Positions 25,114 through 34,231 of a stretch of DNA of 64,000 nt are shown piece after piece. Both the position numbers and the translations under genes were made by a program. The first letter of the stretch is position 1. Each line of letters opens with the position of its first letter. Source of the DNA: Gemmobacter sp034519525 (GTDB taxonomy: Bacteria > Pseudomonadota > Alphaproteobacteria > Rhodobacterales > Rhodobacteraceae); assembly GCA_034519525.1 (NCBI GenBank), contig JAXHOJ010000051.1:62001-126000 (forward strand). Reading direction: 5' to 3'. Below the pieces are notes generated by a model, which searched no databases, was not told the origin of the DNA, and saw only the letters and a list, made by a program, of their open reading frames with translations.

Positions 25114-26396
25114 GCGTCCATCTCCTCTAGCCGGTCAAGCTGACGGTCGGTGGTGCCTGCGCGGGCGTGGGCGGTCACGTCGAGTTGCCCGGTAACGGCG
25201 GCGGTGATGAGGGCAGAGCGGTATTCGCGCAGGCGGGTGATGGAGGCGTTTGTTTTCACCTCTATAATGCCAAGATCGATTTTCAAGGCGTCCAAGTGCT
25301 CTGCAATGGCAATCTGTTCAGCACGCGGGGCAACAGGCACAAGTTCTGAGTGTATATCGTTTCGGTCTACGCCGGGAACTGCAGACTTTGCTGAGTTCAG
25401 AATAAAAATGTGTGCAAGATCCTCAAGAAGATAGAAGACGTATTTGGGGTGCTCATAGATCGTGCGAGAGTAGAGCGATGTGTTCAGCGCCCAGTAGTCT
25501 TCCTCGACAAAGTGAAACTTGCCGATTGTCCCGTAACGCCCGGTTACAATGCCGGGTGCCTTGGACGAGCACATAGAATGTGTGCCAGAGATTCCGCCAG
25601 ATGAGTAGATAGGGTATTTACCTTCAGTTCGTGCATCAGCCGGAAGGTCATGCCCTCTTTGGAACAGGACCACATGTCGAAGCGGTTTCACTGTCCAACT
25701 CTTGGGAACCCTATCGAACCATTGGTTGGGTCCACTTACTGCCTGATGCTCTTCTGGAGCGCCTCTCGCTATCGCTGTATGTCTAAGTGCTCGAAACTTC
25801 TCCCCCAACAACGCCAACAAGCGCTGCTTCTTCTCGATCAGCAGGTCTATTCTTGCGGTCTCCCGGTCCAGAAAGTCGGCGATCTGGCGTTGGGTGGCGA
25901 GGTCGGGTGTCGCAATTCTGGCGTCAAGCATCGTGTTAATGTTGATGTTATCGACAGTCGCACCGATCTGACTCCATTCGAGCAGCTTCTGGGATTGCTG
26001 TCCTTCGATCCAATAGGCGAAGAATTCTCCCAGCAAGGAGTGTTGGAACTGAAAAGCCTTCATGTCTTGGTTGAGCGCCACAGGAACCGTGTTTATCGCG
26101 ACAGGCAGCGAGTGTTTCAGAATCCCAGAGCGAACCACCATCAGAACTGATCCGAGGGGGACAATGTTCGTTGCGCTGTTTCGAACAGCGTCTTCGGTAA
26201 TCTGGTCTTCGGCAGAGTCGATAAAACGCCTTTTCATGTCCTTGGGTGAAACCCAAGGAATGTCTCCATCAGTCCAAAACGCCTCATTGTCTTTGCTTGG
26301 GGTTCCACCTCCAAAGAACCCCGAGAGGTGAAACTTGATCTTTCGGCGATCCCATGAGGCAGGAATACCATCTTGTGGAGCAGAAATATTACTCAC
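25110..26396 (-). CDS. hsdS: type I restriction specificity subunit S
   Basis: A 428-aa protein with two target-recognition domains separated by conserved helical spacers. TRD1 runs about 15-170 (IPASWDRRKIKF...GGTPSKDNEAFWTDGDIPWVSPKDM). Spacer 1 is IATPDLATQRQIADFLDRETARIDLLIEKKQRLL. TRD2 is about 225-370, and spacer 2 is RAEQIAIAEHLDALKIDLGIIEVKTNASITRLREYRSALITAAVTGQLD. The recognition sequence cannot be read from this. GTG 26396 overlaps the Abi_2 stop (GTGA) and the stop overlaps the hsdR start, so all three are translationally coupled. Confidence 0.93.
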   Translation of the reverse strand: MSNISAPQDGIPASWDRRKIKFHLSGFFGGGTPSKDNEAFWTDGDIPWVSPKDMKRRFIDSAEDQITEDAVRNSATNIVPLGSVLMVVRSGILKHSLPVAINTVPVALNQDMKAFQFQHSLLGEFFAYWIEGQQSQKLLEWSQIGATVDNININTMLDARIATPDLATQRQIADFLDRETARIDLLIEKKQRLLALLGEKFRALRHTAIARGAPEEHQAVSGPNQWFDRVPKSWTVKPLRHVVLFQRGHDLPADARTEGKYPIYSSGGISGTHSMCSSKAPGIVTGRYGTIGKFHFVEEDYWALNTSLYSRTIYEHPKYVFYLLEDLAHIFILNSAKSAVPGVDRNDIHSELVPVAPRAEQIAIAEHLDALKIDLGIIEVKTNASITRLREYRSALITAAVTGQLDVTAHARAGTTDRQLDRLEEMDA

Positions 26397-27295
26397 ACCA
26401 CCCTCCAAGCCTGACGCCGCTGCCAATCCGCAGGGAAGCCCATCGCCTCGACCACAGGCAAGGGGCAGGTTTCCAGATGCGCAACCAGCCGTCCGCGCCA
26501 GCCAGACCCGGGCGCGACCACGTTCAACAGGTGATCCAGCATCACCAGCGTATTGTGCAGACAGCGGTCATCGGCACCGCGCATGGCGATCGGCAGCGTG
26601 GCGGGCGATGTCGGCACCGTCATCTTGATGGTGAAACGCCGGTTCCACAGCCGCCCGTGATGGGCGCAGATATTGCGCACATGGCTCATGTGATGCGCGA
26701 AAGAGGTAAGCACCTTTTCATCCAGACCAAAGGGCTTCGCGATCGCCTGCCGGTCACTGCGCCGCTTCAGATCGCTGAGGAATTTTGACAGCAAGCCGAA
26801 CGACATCAGCTCTGCCGCCATCCAGACCGGCGGCAGCGCAGGCGCGGTGTATTTTTCACGATAATGTTCGGCGAATGTATCGCGCGAACGGGTGAATTCC
26901 TTGGTCAGATCGGCAACGTCCTTTGCATGGCGTTCGACATGGCCGTAATGCGGCTGGTCCAGATAGCCATGGGCGCCATAGGTCATCGCCATGTGATGCG
27001 CCCAATGCGCACGGATCGCGACCTCGACCCGCTCGACCGCGTCCATCGCCATCAGGCGAAGCTGACGGTCAAAGACGTAAAGTGCCAACACATCCTGAAA
27101 CCGCGTGCCGGGACGCAGGGCATGATCGCCGTCAGCGGCCGGAATCTCGAACGGCAGCCAGTAGGCGCGCAGACGGTAGTAAGAGATGTGCCCGAGGTAA
27201 TGGCGAGCGGTTGCTTCGTCATCGACCACCATGCCGCGCCGACGCAGCAGCGCGATCTGGTCGGTGACAGAGATGGCGGGTTTGGTGAACCTCAT
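26393..27295 (-). CDS. Abi_2 family HEPN protein inside the hsd operon
   Basis: A 300-aa Abi_2 (AbiD/AbiF-like) protein. The N-terminal part is DQIALLRRRGMVVDDEATARHYLGHISYYRLRAYWLPF and the HEPN signature near the C-terminal third is HMSHVRNICAHHGRLWNRR (R-x4-6-H). HEPN proteins of this kind are usually RNases that act in abortive infection. Its stop overlaps the hsdS start by GTGA, so synthesis is tied to the specificity subunit. GGAT upstream of ATG 27295 decides the start. It may act as a back-up that kills or arrests the cell when restriction fails. Confidence 0.9.
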   Translation of the reverse strand: MRFTKPAISVTDQIALLRRRGMVVDDEATARHYLGHISYYRLRAYWLPFEIPAADGDHALRPGTRFQDVLALYVFDRQLRLMAMDAVERVEVAIRAHWAHHMAMTYGAHGYLDQPHYGHVERHAKDVADLTKEFTRSRDTFAEHYREKYTAPALPPVWMAAELMSFGLLSKFLSDLKRRSDRQAIAKPFGLDEKVLTSFAHHMSHVRNICAHHGRLWNRRFTIKMTVPTSPATLPIAMRGADDRCLHNTLVMLDHLLNVVAPGSGWRGRLVAHLETCPLPVVEAMGFPADWQRRQAWRVV

Positions 27296-27470
27296 CTCAG
27301 CGATCCTTACTGCCGATGTGCAGAACACGGACCCCTGAAAACAAGTAACCCGCCGGGGTGCGCAGTGCGCTGCCGAAGCAGCGTCCGAGGCGTGGCGGGT
27401 CTTGTTGCTGTATGAGATAGGATAGTGACGTTATCAAAGCAATAACAAACCGGATGATGAACCGCGAAAA

Positions 27471-29492
27471 TCACGCCACCACCTGCGACAGCAGCGCGGC
27501 GATTTCCGCCTCCAGCGTCTTCAGCTCGGCGTCGATCTCCGCCAGCGGGCGGGGCGGGGTGTATTTGTAGAAATAGCGGTTGAAGTTGATCTCGTATCCC
27601 ACGCGCCCGATACGGCCGTCCTGCGCATCGGTATAGGTCTCATCCACCCAGGCATCGGGGACGAAGGGCAGAACCTCGCGTTTCACATAGTCGCGCCAAT
27701 CCTCATGCAGCGGCACCAGCTCGTGGTCGCGCAGATCGCTGTCGGCTTCGGGGCGGCCGTCCTTGTCGGTGCAGATCTCGGCGTCTTCGTCGCGTTCCGA
27801 CAGCGAGGACAGGATCGCCTTCTTCACCGGCGCGGCGAGCTTGATGCCAGCTTTGCGCAGAGCCGCATTCAGGGCGGCTTCGAATCTGTCGCGGTTCAAC
27901 CAGCGTTCGCCCTGTGGAAGGTGCACCAGAAGCGCAGACAGCAGCGCCTGCCGGTCCTCATCACCCAGTTTTTCGAAGGGTTTTGAATCGCGCAGGTTCT
28001 CCAGTCCTTCCTTCGTCACCGAGAAGGCCAGCTTCAGAGGCCGCTCCACCCGAACCTCGCGATAGCCGAAGTCGGTGGTGGCGAAGATCTTCGACACATC
28101 GGACCAGTCGCTGGTGCCGTTCAGCATGTCGGCATAGATGTGGGTGATCAGGTCGCAGCCTTCGGCCGGAATTTCGCGTCGCTTCGATCCCAGCGACTTG
28201 CGCATGGATTTCCAGAACCGCTCACCACTGGCGTCGATCAGCTGCACCTTGCCACGGCGCGCGATATCCTTGCGGTTGGTCAGCAGCCAGACATAGGTTT
28301 GAATGCCGGTATTGTAGAACAGATCGGTCGGCAGCGCGATGAGTGCCTCGACCCAGTCGTTTTCCAGCATCCAGCGCCGGATCTCGCTTTCACCCGAACC
28401 CGCACCTCCGGTGAATAAGGGCGAGCCGTTCATGACAATGCCGATGCGAGAGCCCTGTTCATCATTACGCATCTTCGAAATCATGTGCTGCAGGAACAGC
28501 AACTGACCGTCAGAGATGCGCGGCAGACCGGCGCCGAAGCGACCTTCTTTGCCCTTGGTCTCGGCCTCTTCGCGGATGGGATCGGCGTATTTCTTCCAGT
28601 CCACCCCATAGGGCGGGTTCGACAGCATGTAGTGAAAGCGCCGTTTGGAATGCGCGTCCTGGGTCAGGGTGTTGCCATAGGCAATGTTTTCGGGGTCATG
28701 TCCGGTCACCAACATGTCGGACTTGCAGATGGCGAAGGATTCCGGGTTCAACTCCTGACCGTAAAGCTCGACCCGAATGCGCGGGTTCAACGCCTTCATC
28801 TCCATCTCGGCGATCGACAGCATACCGCCCGTGCCCGCAGCAGGGTCATAGACCTGACGGATGACGCCAGAGCCGGTCAGCGCCTCGCGGTCGTTGATCA
28901 GAAGCAGCGATACGATCAGCCTGATCACCTCGCGCGGCGTGTAATGTTCGCCGGCGGTTTCGTTCGAGATTTCCGAAAAGCGGCGGATCAGCTCTTCGAA
29001 CAGATAGCCCATTTCGAGGTTGGAAATGGCTTCGGGATGCAGGTCGATCTGGGTCAGCTGGTCGAAGACGCGAAACAGCAGCCCAGCATCGTTCAGCCGT
29101 TTCAGCTGATCGGTGAACAGGAACTTGTCGAGAAAGATGTCGCGGACATTGGGCGAGAACTTGGTGATGTAGTCGAGCAGGTTCTTGTGGATGTCCTTCG
29201 CATCCTGGCTTTTCAGCGTGGCAAAGGTGAAGCGCGACAGGTTGTAGATGCGAATCTCCTGACCGACGGTGCCCGCGATCAGCGTTTCGCGCGCTTCTTC
29301 GTCCAGATCCTGCGGCAGGGTCGCAGCCATGGCGAGGACAGCTGGCTTTGACGCTTCCAGAATGCAGTCGAGACGGCGCAGAACTACGAAGGGAAGGATG
29401 ACCTTGCCATATTCGGATTGCTTGAAGTCGCCACGCAGGGTCTCGGCGATGGACCAGACAAAGGAACTCAGTGACTTGATATCGCTGCTCAT
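27471..29492 (-). CDS. hsdM: type I DNA methyltransferase subunit M
   Basis: A 673-aa N6-adenine methyltransferase subunit. The N12 domain (SLSSFVWSIAETLRGDFKQSEYGKVILPF) comes first. Then come SAM motif I, YDPAAGTGGML, and catalytic motif IV, SNPPYG, with HYTPREVI between. The long C-terminal region (LIDASGERFWKSMRKSLGSKRREI...) is typical of the larger HsdM subfamily. The start follows GAAAGAACG. It is the first gene of the operon hsdM - abi_2 - hsdS - hsdR on the minus strand, with a 175-bp gap before abi_2, and is divergent from mrr. It protects host DNA by methylation and is required for restriction. Confidence 0.95.
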   Translation of the reverse strand: MSSDIKSLSSFVWSIAETLRGDFKQSEYGKVILPFVVLRRLDCILEASKPAVLAMAATLPQDLDEEARETLIAGTVGQEIRIYNLSRFTFATLKSQDAKDIHKNLLDYITKFSPNVRDIFLDKFLFTDQLKRLNDAGLLFRVFDQLTQIDLHPEAISNLEMGYLFEELIRRFSEISNETAGEHYTPREVIRLIVSLLLINDREALTGSGVIRQVYDPAAGTGGMLSIAEMEMKALNPRIRVELYGQELNPESFAICKSDMLVTGHDPENIAYGNTLTQDAHSKRRFHYMLSNPPYGVDWKKYADPIREEAETKGKEGRFGAGLPRISDGQLLFLQHMISKMRNDEQGSRIGIVMNGSPLFTGGAGSGESEIRRWMLENDWVEALIALPTDLFYNTGIQTYVWLLTNRKDIARRGKVQLIDASGERFWKSMRKSLGSKRREIPAEGCDLITHIYADMLNGTSDWSDVSKIFATTDFGYREVRVERPLKLAFSVTKEGLENLRDSKPFEKLGDEDRQALLSALLVHLPQGERWLNRDRFEAALNAALRKAGIKLAAPVKKAILSSLSERDEDAEICTDKDGRPEADSDLRDHELVPLHEDWRDYVKREVLPFVPDAWVDETYTDAQDGRIGRVGYEINFNRYFYKYTPPRPLAEIDAELKTLEAEIAALLSQVVA

Positions 29493-29627
29493 ACGCCGTT
29501 CTTTCAATCTTTTCTTGTATCTGCAGCACATTGCGCGACGGGGGCGGGGGCGTCAAGGAAGTGGGGTGGCGCAAGGGGTTCCGGTCGGCGTATGAATGGT
29601 TGTTGCCGCAGGGTATTTGAGAAGCCG

Positions 29628-30581
29628 ATGTCGATCCCGGACTATGAAACATTCATGCTCCCCGTCCTTCGCCTGTTCGGTGAGGGTTTGAAGAACGTCG
29701 CCGAATGTCTGCCTGGGCTGAAAGCCGAGTTCGGTATCACTGAAGACGAGGCTGCAGAACTGCTCCCCAGCGGCCGTGTGACGGTGCTTCAAAGCCGCGC
29801 CCATTGGGCACGCACCTATCTGTCGAAGGCTGGACTGCTAGAAAGCCCGAAACGTAACCAGCACGTCATCACGGCGAAGGGACGCGAAGTTCTCGCATCC
29901 AATCCCACGCGCATCGACAACGCGTTTCTCGACAGCTTCGAGGGATTTCGCGACTGGCGTGTGCGAGCCTCTTCCGAGGACGTCGTGACAGGCCTGTCGC
30001 CTGAACAACCCATCAACCGCCCAACCACACCATCGACCGCGCAGATCGAAAGCGTTCAGACGCCCGAAGACGCGATGGCGTCAGCGCATATGGTGATGAA
30101 TGCCGCCCTGCGCGATGATCTGCTGGCGCTGCTGCAGACCATGAACCCCGTCCGGTTCGAAAGGCTGATCCTCGATCTGCTAGCTGCGATGGGCTATGGT
30201 GGTGGGGATCTGAACAACGGTCGGATGACACGTGCAACTGGCGATGGTGGGATCGACGGCATCATCGACGAGGACGCGCTTGGTCTTGATGCCGTTTACA
30301 TCCAGGCAAAGCGCTATGATCCCAGCTACAAGGTTGGTCGACCGGATCTTCAGCGCTTTGTCGGGTCACTGACGGGTGAGGGCGCGACCAAGGGGGTTTT
30401 CGTCACGACCTCAGATTTCTCGCGCGATGCGACGAGCTATGTCGAACGGGTGCAGCATCGTATCCGGCTGATCAACGGACAGCGCCTCGCCGCGCTGATG
30501 ATCCAATATGGCGTCGGCGTGCGTGCCCGCAGCACCTATGTCATCAACACGGTTGATGAGGATTACTTCTCGGAGGTTTGA
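29628..30581 (+). CDS. mrr: Mrr-type (type IV) restriction endonuclease
   Basis: A 317-aa enzyme that cuts methylated DNA. The N-terminal Mrr_N winged helix spans about 1-95 (MSIPDYETFMLPVLRLFG...SRAHWARTYLSKAGLLES). The C-terminal PD-(D/E/Q)xK-like nuclease spans about 180-310, with RFERLILDLLAAMGYG, then GDGGIDGIIDED and the catalytic VYIQAKRYD. All key residues are present. It is divergent from hsdM, which is notable because Mrr can attack DNA methylated by foreign type I or III enzymes; the local methylase must be tolerated. Confidence 0.93.
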   Translation: MSIPDYETFMLPVLRLFGEGLKNVAECLPGLKAEFGITEDEAAELLPSGRVTVLQSRAHWARTYLSKAGLLESPKRNQHVITAKGREVLASNPTRIDNAFLDSFEGFRDWRVRASSEDVVTGLSPEQPINRPTTPSTAQIESVQTPEDAMASAHMVMNAALRDDLLALLQTMNPVRFERLILDLLAAMGYGGGDLNNGRMTRATGDGGIDGIIDEDALGLDAVYIQAKRYDPSYKVGRPDLQRFVGSLTGEGATKGVFVTTSDFSRDATSYVERVQHRIRLINGQRLAALMIQYGVGVRARSTYVINTVDEDYFSEV

Positions 30582-30601
30582 AAATGCAGGGTGACGCCAT
30601 G

Positions 30602-32350
30602 TCAGTGCACTGGCTTGATTGGCAGGTCGAACTTCACCTTGTTCAGGGCCTCTGCCATCAAGATCACTGGCGAGGCATGAATATACACTGACGCAACCTC
30701 CTGCGGTGCATGTCCTGAAATCATTTTCGACAACTCTCGCGGCACACCTGAGCGTGCGAGCTCGGTCGCCAATGTGTGACGGAAGCTGTAAAATACCTTC
30801 TGCTTGCTCTTCAGTCCAATATTGACAAGAAAGGTATTGTTAAACCAGTCGTTGACTTTGTCTGCCCTTTTTGCCTACTCAGGGAAGAGCAATGTCTCAC
30901 CTGCGTCCTTGAGGCGCTGGACGTGATCCAAGAACCCGAAACGGATCAGGTCGTCATGAATCGGAACAAGCCGCTTGCTACGCTGATTTTTCGAGGCGTC
31001 TGCGAGGTAAAAAACCGGGACAGACTGTTCTTCGTAGATGTTGGCGAGTTTCATTCTCGCCATTTCGGACGAATTTCGAACGCCAGTATAAAGCATGACG
31101 AGCAGCGCCCACTGGTTCAATCCATAAGTCGAGGGGGCAGAAAAGATAGGGTTGCCAAAAATCTGCTTAAGTTCTTCTTTGGTGAATGGTAGATAAGAAG
31201 GTTCGCGATGAACTTTGCTGCCTGTATCTACGCGAACTTCTCTGGCTGGATTCGAGGTAGTATACCCATTATTCGACGCCCACTGAAGTATGCTGGACAG
31301 ATGCGATAACCATTTCATGTTGATTGTTTTCGGTGCCAAAGTCGAAACGGGCTCGGCGAGCTTCTGATTCGCCTTGATCGCTTGAGGAAGCGTGAGGCCT
31401 GGAAAGCGCATCGTGTATCGGTTTGGTGTTTTCAGGAGCGCCTGCTTGTAGTCGATGATATTCTGCTTCGTGATAGAAGCGACAGCCCGGTCAGAGCCGA
31501 GGAATTCATTGAACATGCGGACCGCGTTTCTGTGCTCCTCCATTGTCTTGGGTGCCAAAGTGGAACCTCCGGCTGTGCGCTCAGCGTGAAAACCGGCCAG
31601 CGCTTCGGACAGGGTCAACCCTTGGCTGGTTCCCACATGCTTTGCTGCATCAAGAGGTTCAGGGTCGGGTGCAGTCAGCAGCGGATCGCTCGGCTGGCCT
31701 GAAAAGTCGCCCCTGTCGCGTTCGAGCGTCCGCTCCAGCGCCTCGATCTCCGCACGGGTCAGAGCGTCTGCAAGATCGCGCCATTCCGGTGTATCGCGCT
31801 GCACAGGCAGACCATGCTCGGTGACGTATTGTTCGACAGCAGGCTCGATCCAGCGTGTTTCGCCAGAAGTGAAGCTTGACCGCAGTGCAGCCAGGCGTCG
31901 CGTCCGGGTGTTGTGGTAGAAGTCGCGCGCGCCAGCCTTGAGCTCGAAGTCCGTTGTTGCATTGATGATCGAGGCAGCGGTGTGACCTGTGGTGCGCTGT
32001 TCCTGAGCAAGCCTCTCGAGGGCGCGCTCCCTTTCGACATTGATCTCTGCTACTGTCGGCATTGCTGCGCGCTTCGCCTGGTCGATTGCGACAGCATTTG
32101 CATAGTGGCTTTTCGCCGCGACGGAGAGCGTGACTGCAGGCGCGCCCTTTCGGGCTTCGTATAGTTCCCGCGCTTCGTCGATCCGAGCGAAGAAGCGGTT
32201 GATGATGCCATGCGCCAGTTTTTCGCGGGTTCTCGCGTCAGACGGCAGGTCCTTCTCGACCAGCTCGCGAACGCCAATGATGTCGCGCAATTCATCAGGA
32301 ACTGTGATGCGGACGATCCACTTGCCCCTGACCTGCTGGACGTATTTCAT
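30602..32350 (-). pseudogene. int: tyrosine-recombinase integrase with an in-frame amber stop
   Basis: The integrase of this element. The N-terminus begins MKYVQQVRGKWIVRITVPDELR, the core-binding domain is about 250-350, and the catalytic domain has the first Arg in YTGVRNSSEMARMKL. At codon 492 (30877-30875) a TAG follows LLFPE, and the same frame continues for 90 codons with the remaining catalytic residues: RHTLATEL (H-R), ISGHA and the tyrosine VYIH. So only one nonsense codon separates the halves. GGAGGGGGC precedes ATG 32350. Either the element is now immobile, the stop is read through, or it is a base error. It lies 105 bp inside attR, the usual place for the integrase. Confidence 0.88.
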
Positions 32351-32369
32351 GCCCCCTCCAAGACCCCGT

Positions 32370-32400
32370 TTGTAGCAGCTCTTGTAGCAGGGTTTGTAGC
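32370..32400. promoter_or_regulatory. three 12-bp-spaced TTGTAGC repeats before int
   Basis: TTGTAGC starts at 32370, 32382 and 32394, exactly 12 bp apart, between the integrase start and attR. A matching unit lies inside the left end at 2772. The layout fits arm-type binding sites for integrase or an excisionase. Confidence 0.5.
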
Positions 32401-32455
32401 AAAGACCCCTGAAATCCAAGGGTATCTTTCATTTTCAATACGCTAGGAGGGGGTA

Positions 32456-32471
32456 AGGTGAGAGGCTGGAC
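32456..32471. repeat. attR within ffs 3' end
   Basis: This is the 16-bp partner of attL (2694-2709). It coincides with the last bases of the SRP RNA (read on the minus strand: GTCCAGCCTCTC plus four), so insertion at this site leaves ffs intact. Confidence 0.82.
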
Positions 32472-32553
32472 AACGACCCAAGCGGGGCTCGTTACGGCTG
32501 CTACCTTCCGGTCCTGACCGGGTTGGCGAGGCGCTCGCCCGCGCCAACCTCTC
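32460..32553 (-). ncRNA. ffs: signal recognition particle RNA (4.5S type)
   Basis: The minus strand contains the conserved SRP apical motif GGTCAGGACCGGAAGGTAGC followed by AGCC. Flanking arms GAGAGG at the 5' end and CCTCTC at the 3' end pair to close a rod of about 94 nt, the usual size of alphaproteobacterial small SRP RNA. It binds Ffh for co-translational targeting to the membrane. The mature ends are approximate by a few bases. The 3' end is the integration site of the accessory element. Confidence 0.93.
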
Positions 32554-32609
32554 GGTGCTGCAGATAGGACAGGTGGGGGGATTATGCAAGCCCCCCGTTT
32601 CATCGGCTT

Positions 32610-33569
32610 TTACTTCGGCAGGGTGGCCAGAAAATCCTGTAGCACGGTCTCAAAGCGTCGGGGGGCCGTGCTGCGGCTTTGCAGGTGATCGCCCGGGGTC
32701 AGCAGCAGGGTGGTCTTGCCCTGCCGCGCCGCCAGCAGCGCAAGGCTGGAGGCAGGGGGCACGATCCGGTCACGCCGCCCGTGCAGAACCAGCACAGGCC
32801 CGGCGAAATCCGCCAGAATGTCGCCCACGCGCGCCTGCGACAGGTTTGCGCCATGGCTCAGACCAAAGGCAGGTACGGCCAGAGCGGCACCGATGCCGCC
32901 CAGCGGCAGCCGCAACTCTGCCGTCACATGGCGCAGGATGGCCGGAAAATCCAATGCCGGGGCATCCAGGATCAGCGCATCGGCCATATCGAAGTAATCG
33001 GAACGTGCCAAAAATTGCCCGGCGATGCCGCCGCCCATGGAGGCTGCGACCAGAACGACATCGTCGATGCCGCGGTTGTGCAGCAGGGCGAAGGCGGCGT
33101 CGATGTCGGACCATTCGGTGAGGCCGAAGCTGCGCAGGCCATCGGGCGCGGCGGGGGCGCCCGCATCATTGCGATAGGTGACAAGCAGAACCGGCAGGCC
33201 CGCGGCGTGCAGTTCCGGCAGGTATTGATAGCCATCCTCGCGGGCGCCACCGATGCCGTGAATGAACAGGGCCGCGCGCCGGGGGCTTCCCGCACCGGGC
33301 TTGCCGGGCACCCACCAGGCGGGCGCAGGGCCAAGCGGTGTATCAACCGTCAGATTTTCGAAAGGCAAATCAAAGGCCTGCATCGGATCGCCGCGATAGC
33401 CCGGCTGCATCGGATCGCTGACCGCAATGGCCGTGTTCTGGCGGAAGGCGCGGCCTGTCAGCATTTCGGTCATCAGCCGGTGGGTGAACCAGGTCGCGCC
33501 GACGATCGCCAGCAGGGCCAGAACAAAGCCGCCGAACAGCAGCCGCCGCAGCCAGATCCGGCCGCGCAT
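32610..33569 (-). CDS. alpha/beta hydrolase with N-terminal membrane anchor
   Basis: A 319-aa protein. A single hydrophobic helix at 8-26 (RRLLFGGFVLALLAIVGATW) anchors it in the inner membrane. The hydrolase fold follows: oxyanion region FIHGIGG, nucleophile elbow VAASMGGG (Ser), acid in LHGRRDRIVPP and His in TPGDHLQS. The substrate is unknown, but fatty-acyl or peptide esters are usual for such lysophospholipase-like enzymes. The start ATG overlaps the HAD stop (TGATG), so the two are co-translated. An upstream extension of the frame overlaps the HAD gene and is not used. Confidence 0.82.
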   Translation of the reverse strand: MRGRIWLRRLLFGGFVLALLAIVGATWFTHRLMTEMLTGRAFRQNTAIAVSDPMQPGYRGDPMQAFDLPFENLTVDTPLGPAPAWWVPGKPGAGSPRRAALFIHGIGGAREDGYQYLPELHAAGLPVLLVTYRNDAGAPAAPDGLRSFGLTEWSDIDAAFALLHNRGIDDVVLVAASMGGGIAGQFLARSDYFDMADALILDAPALDFPAILRHVTAELRLPLGGIGAALAVPAFGLSHGANLSQARVGDILADFAGPVLVLHGRRDRIVPPASSLALLAARQGKTTLLLTPGDHLQSRSTAPRRFETVLQDFLATLPK

Positions 33570-34195
33570 CAGATCAGACCTGCCATGCGCGCACCCTCGA
33601 TCAGGGTTGGCGCGACGTGATGCGCGTGTACGCCCTGCGTCGGTATTATGTCGGGTATCTGTACCACCACGCATCCCGCCGCCATCGCCGCAGCCGCCCC
33701 GGCTTCGCTGTCTTCGAACACAAGGCAGCGCGCCGGATCAACGCCCAGCAGCTGTGCCGTCAGCAGATAGGGTTCGGGATGCGGCTTGGCCGCCACCACA
33801 TCTTCGCGGGTCACCACATGGGCAAAGGCCTGCGCCAGCCCGGCCAGATCCAGCTTGCGATGCGCGCTGGCCCGCTGTGACGAGGTGCAGAGCGCGCGGG
33901 GCTGGGCGATCTGATCCAGCAGATCCAGAGCGCCGGGTTTCAGCGGCAGACCTGCGGCCAGTTCGGCTTCGAACCCGGCGTGCAGATCGGTCTTGAGCCG
34001 GTCGATATCCAGTTGCGGATAGGCCGCGCGCAGGATGGCATCGCCGCTGGCCAGATCGCGGCCGATCAGGCTGTGGAACAGGGGTTCATCCAGCGGAATG
34101 TCGATCCGCGCAAAAACCGCCCGGGCAGAGCGGATGGCGAGGGCTTCGGTGTCGATCAGCGTTCCATCCAGATCGAAGATCACGGCGTCGAACAT
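33569..34195 (-). CDS. HAD-superfamily phosphatase
   Basis: A 208-aa subclass-I HAD hydrolase. Motif I is FDLDGTLIDTE (residues 7-17), with a helical cap after it. Motif II is LCTSSQRA, the motif III lysine is in AAKPHPEPY, and motif IV is VFEDSEAGAAAA. It belongs to the phosphoglycolate-phosphatase / beta-phosphoglucomutase-like group and most likely dephosphorylates a small sugar phosphate. AGGAG precedes the ATG. First gene of a two-gene unit with the membrane hydrolase, downstream of cpdB on the same strand. Confidence 0.9.
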   Translation of the reverse strand: MFDAVIFDLDGTLIDTEALAIRSARAVFARIDIPLDEPLFHSLIGRDLASGDAILRAAYPQLDIDRLKTDLHAGFEAELAAGLPLKPGALDLLDQIAQPRALCTSSQRASAHRKLDLAGLAQAFAHVVTREDVVAAKPHPEPYLLTAQLLGVDPARCLVFEDSEAGAAAAMAAGCVVVQIPDIIPTQGVHAHHVAPTLIEGARMAGLI

Positions 34196-34231
34196 GGCGG
34201 TCTCCTGCGCTTGCGGGGAAGGTCTAGCCGA

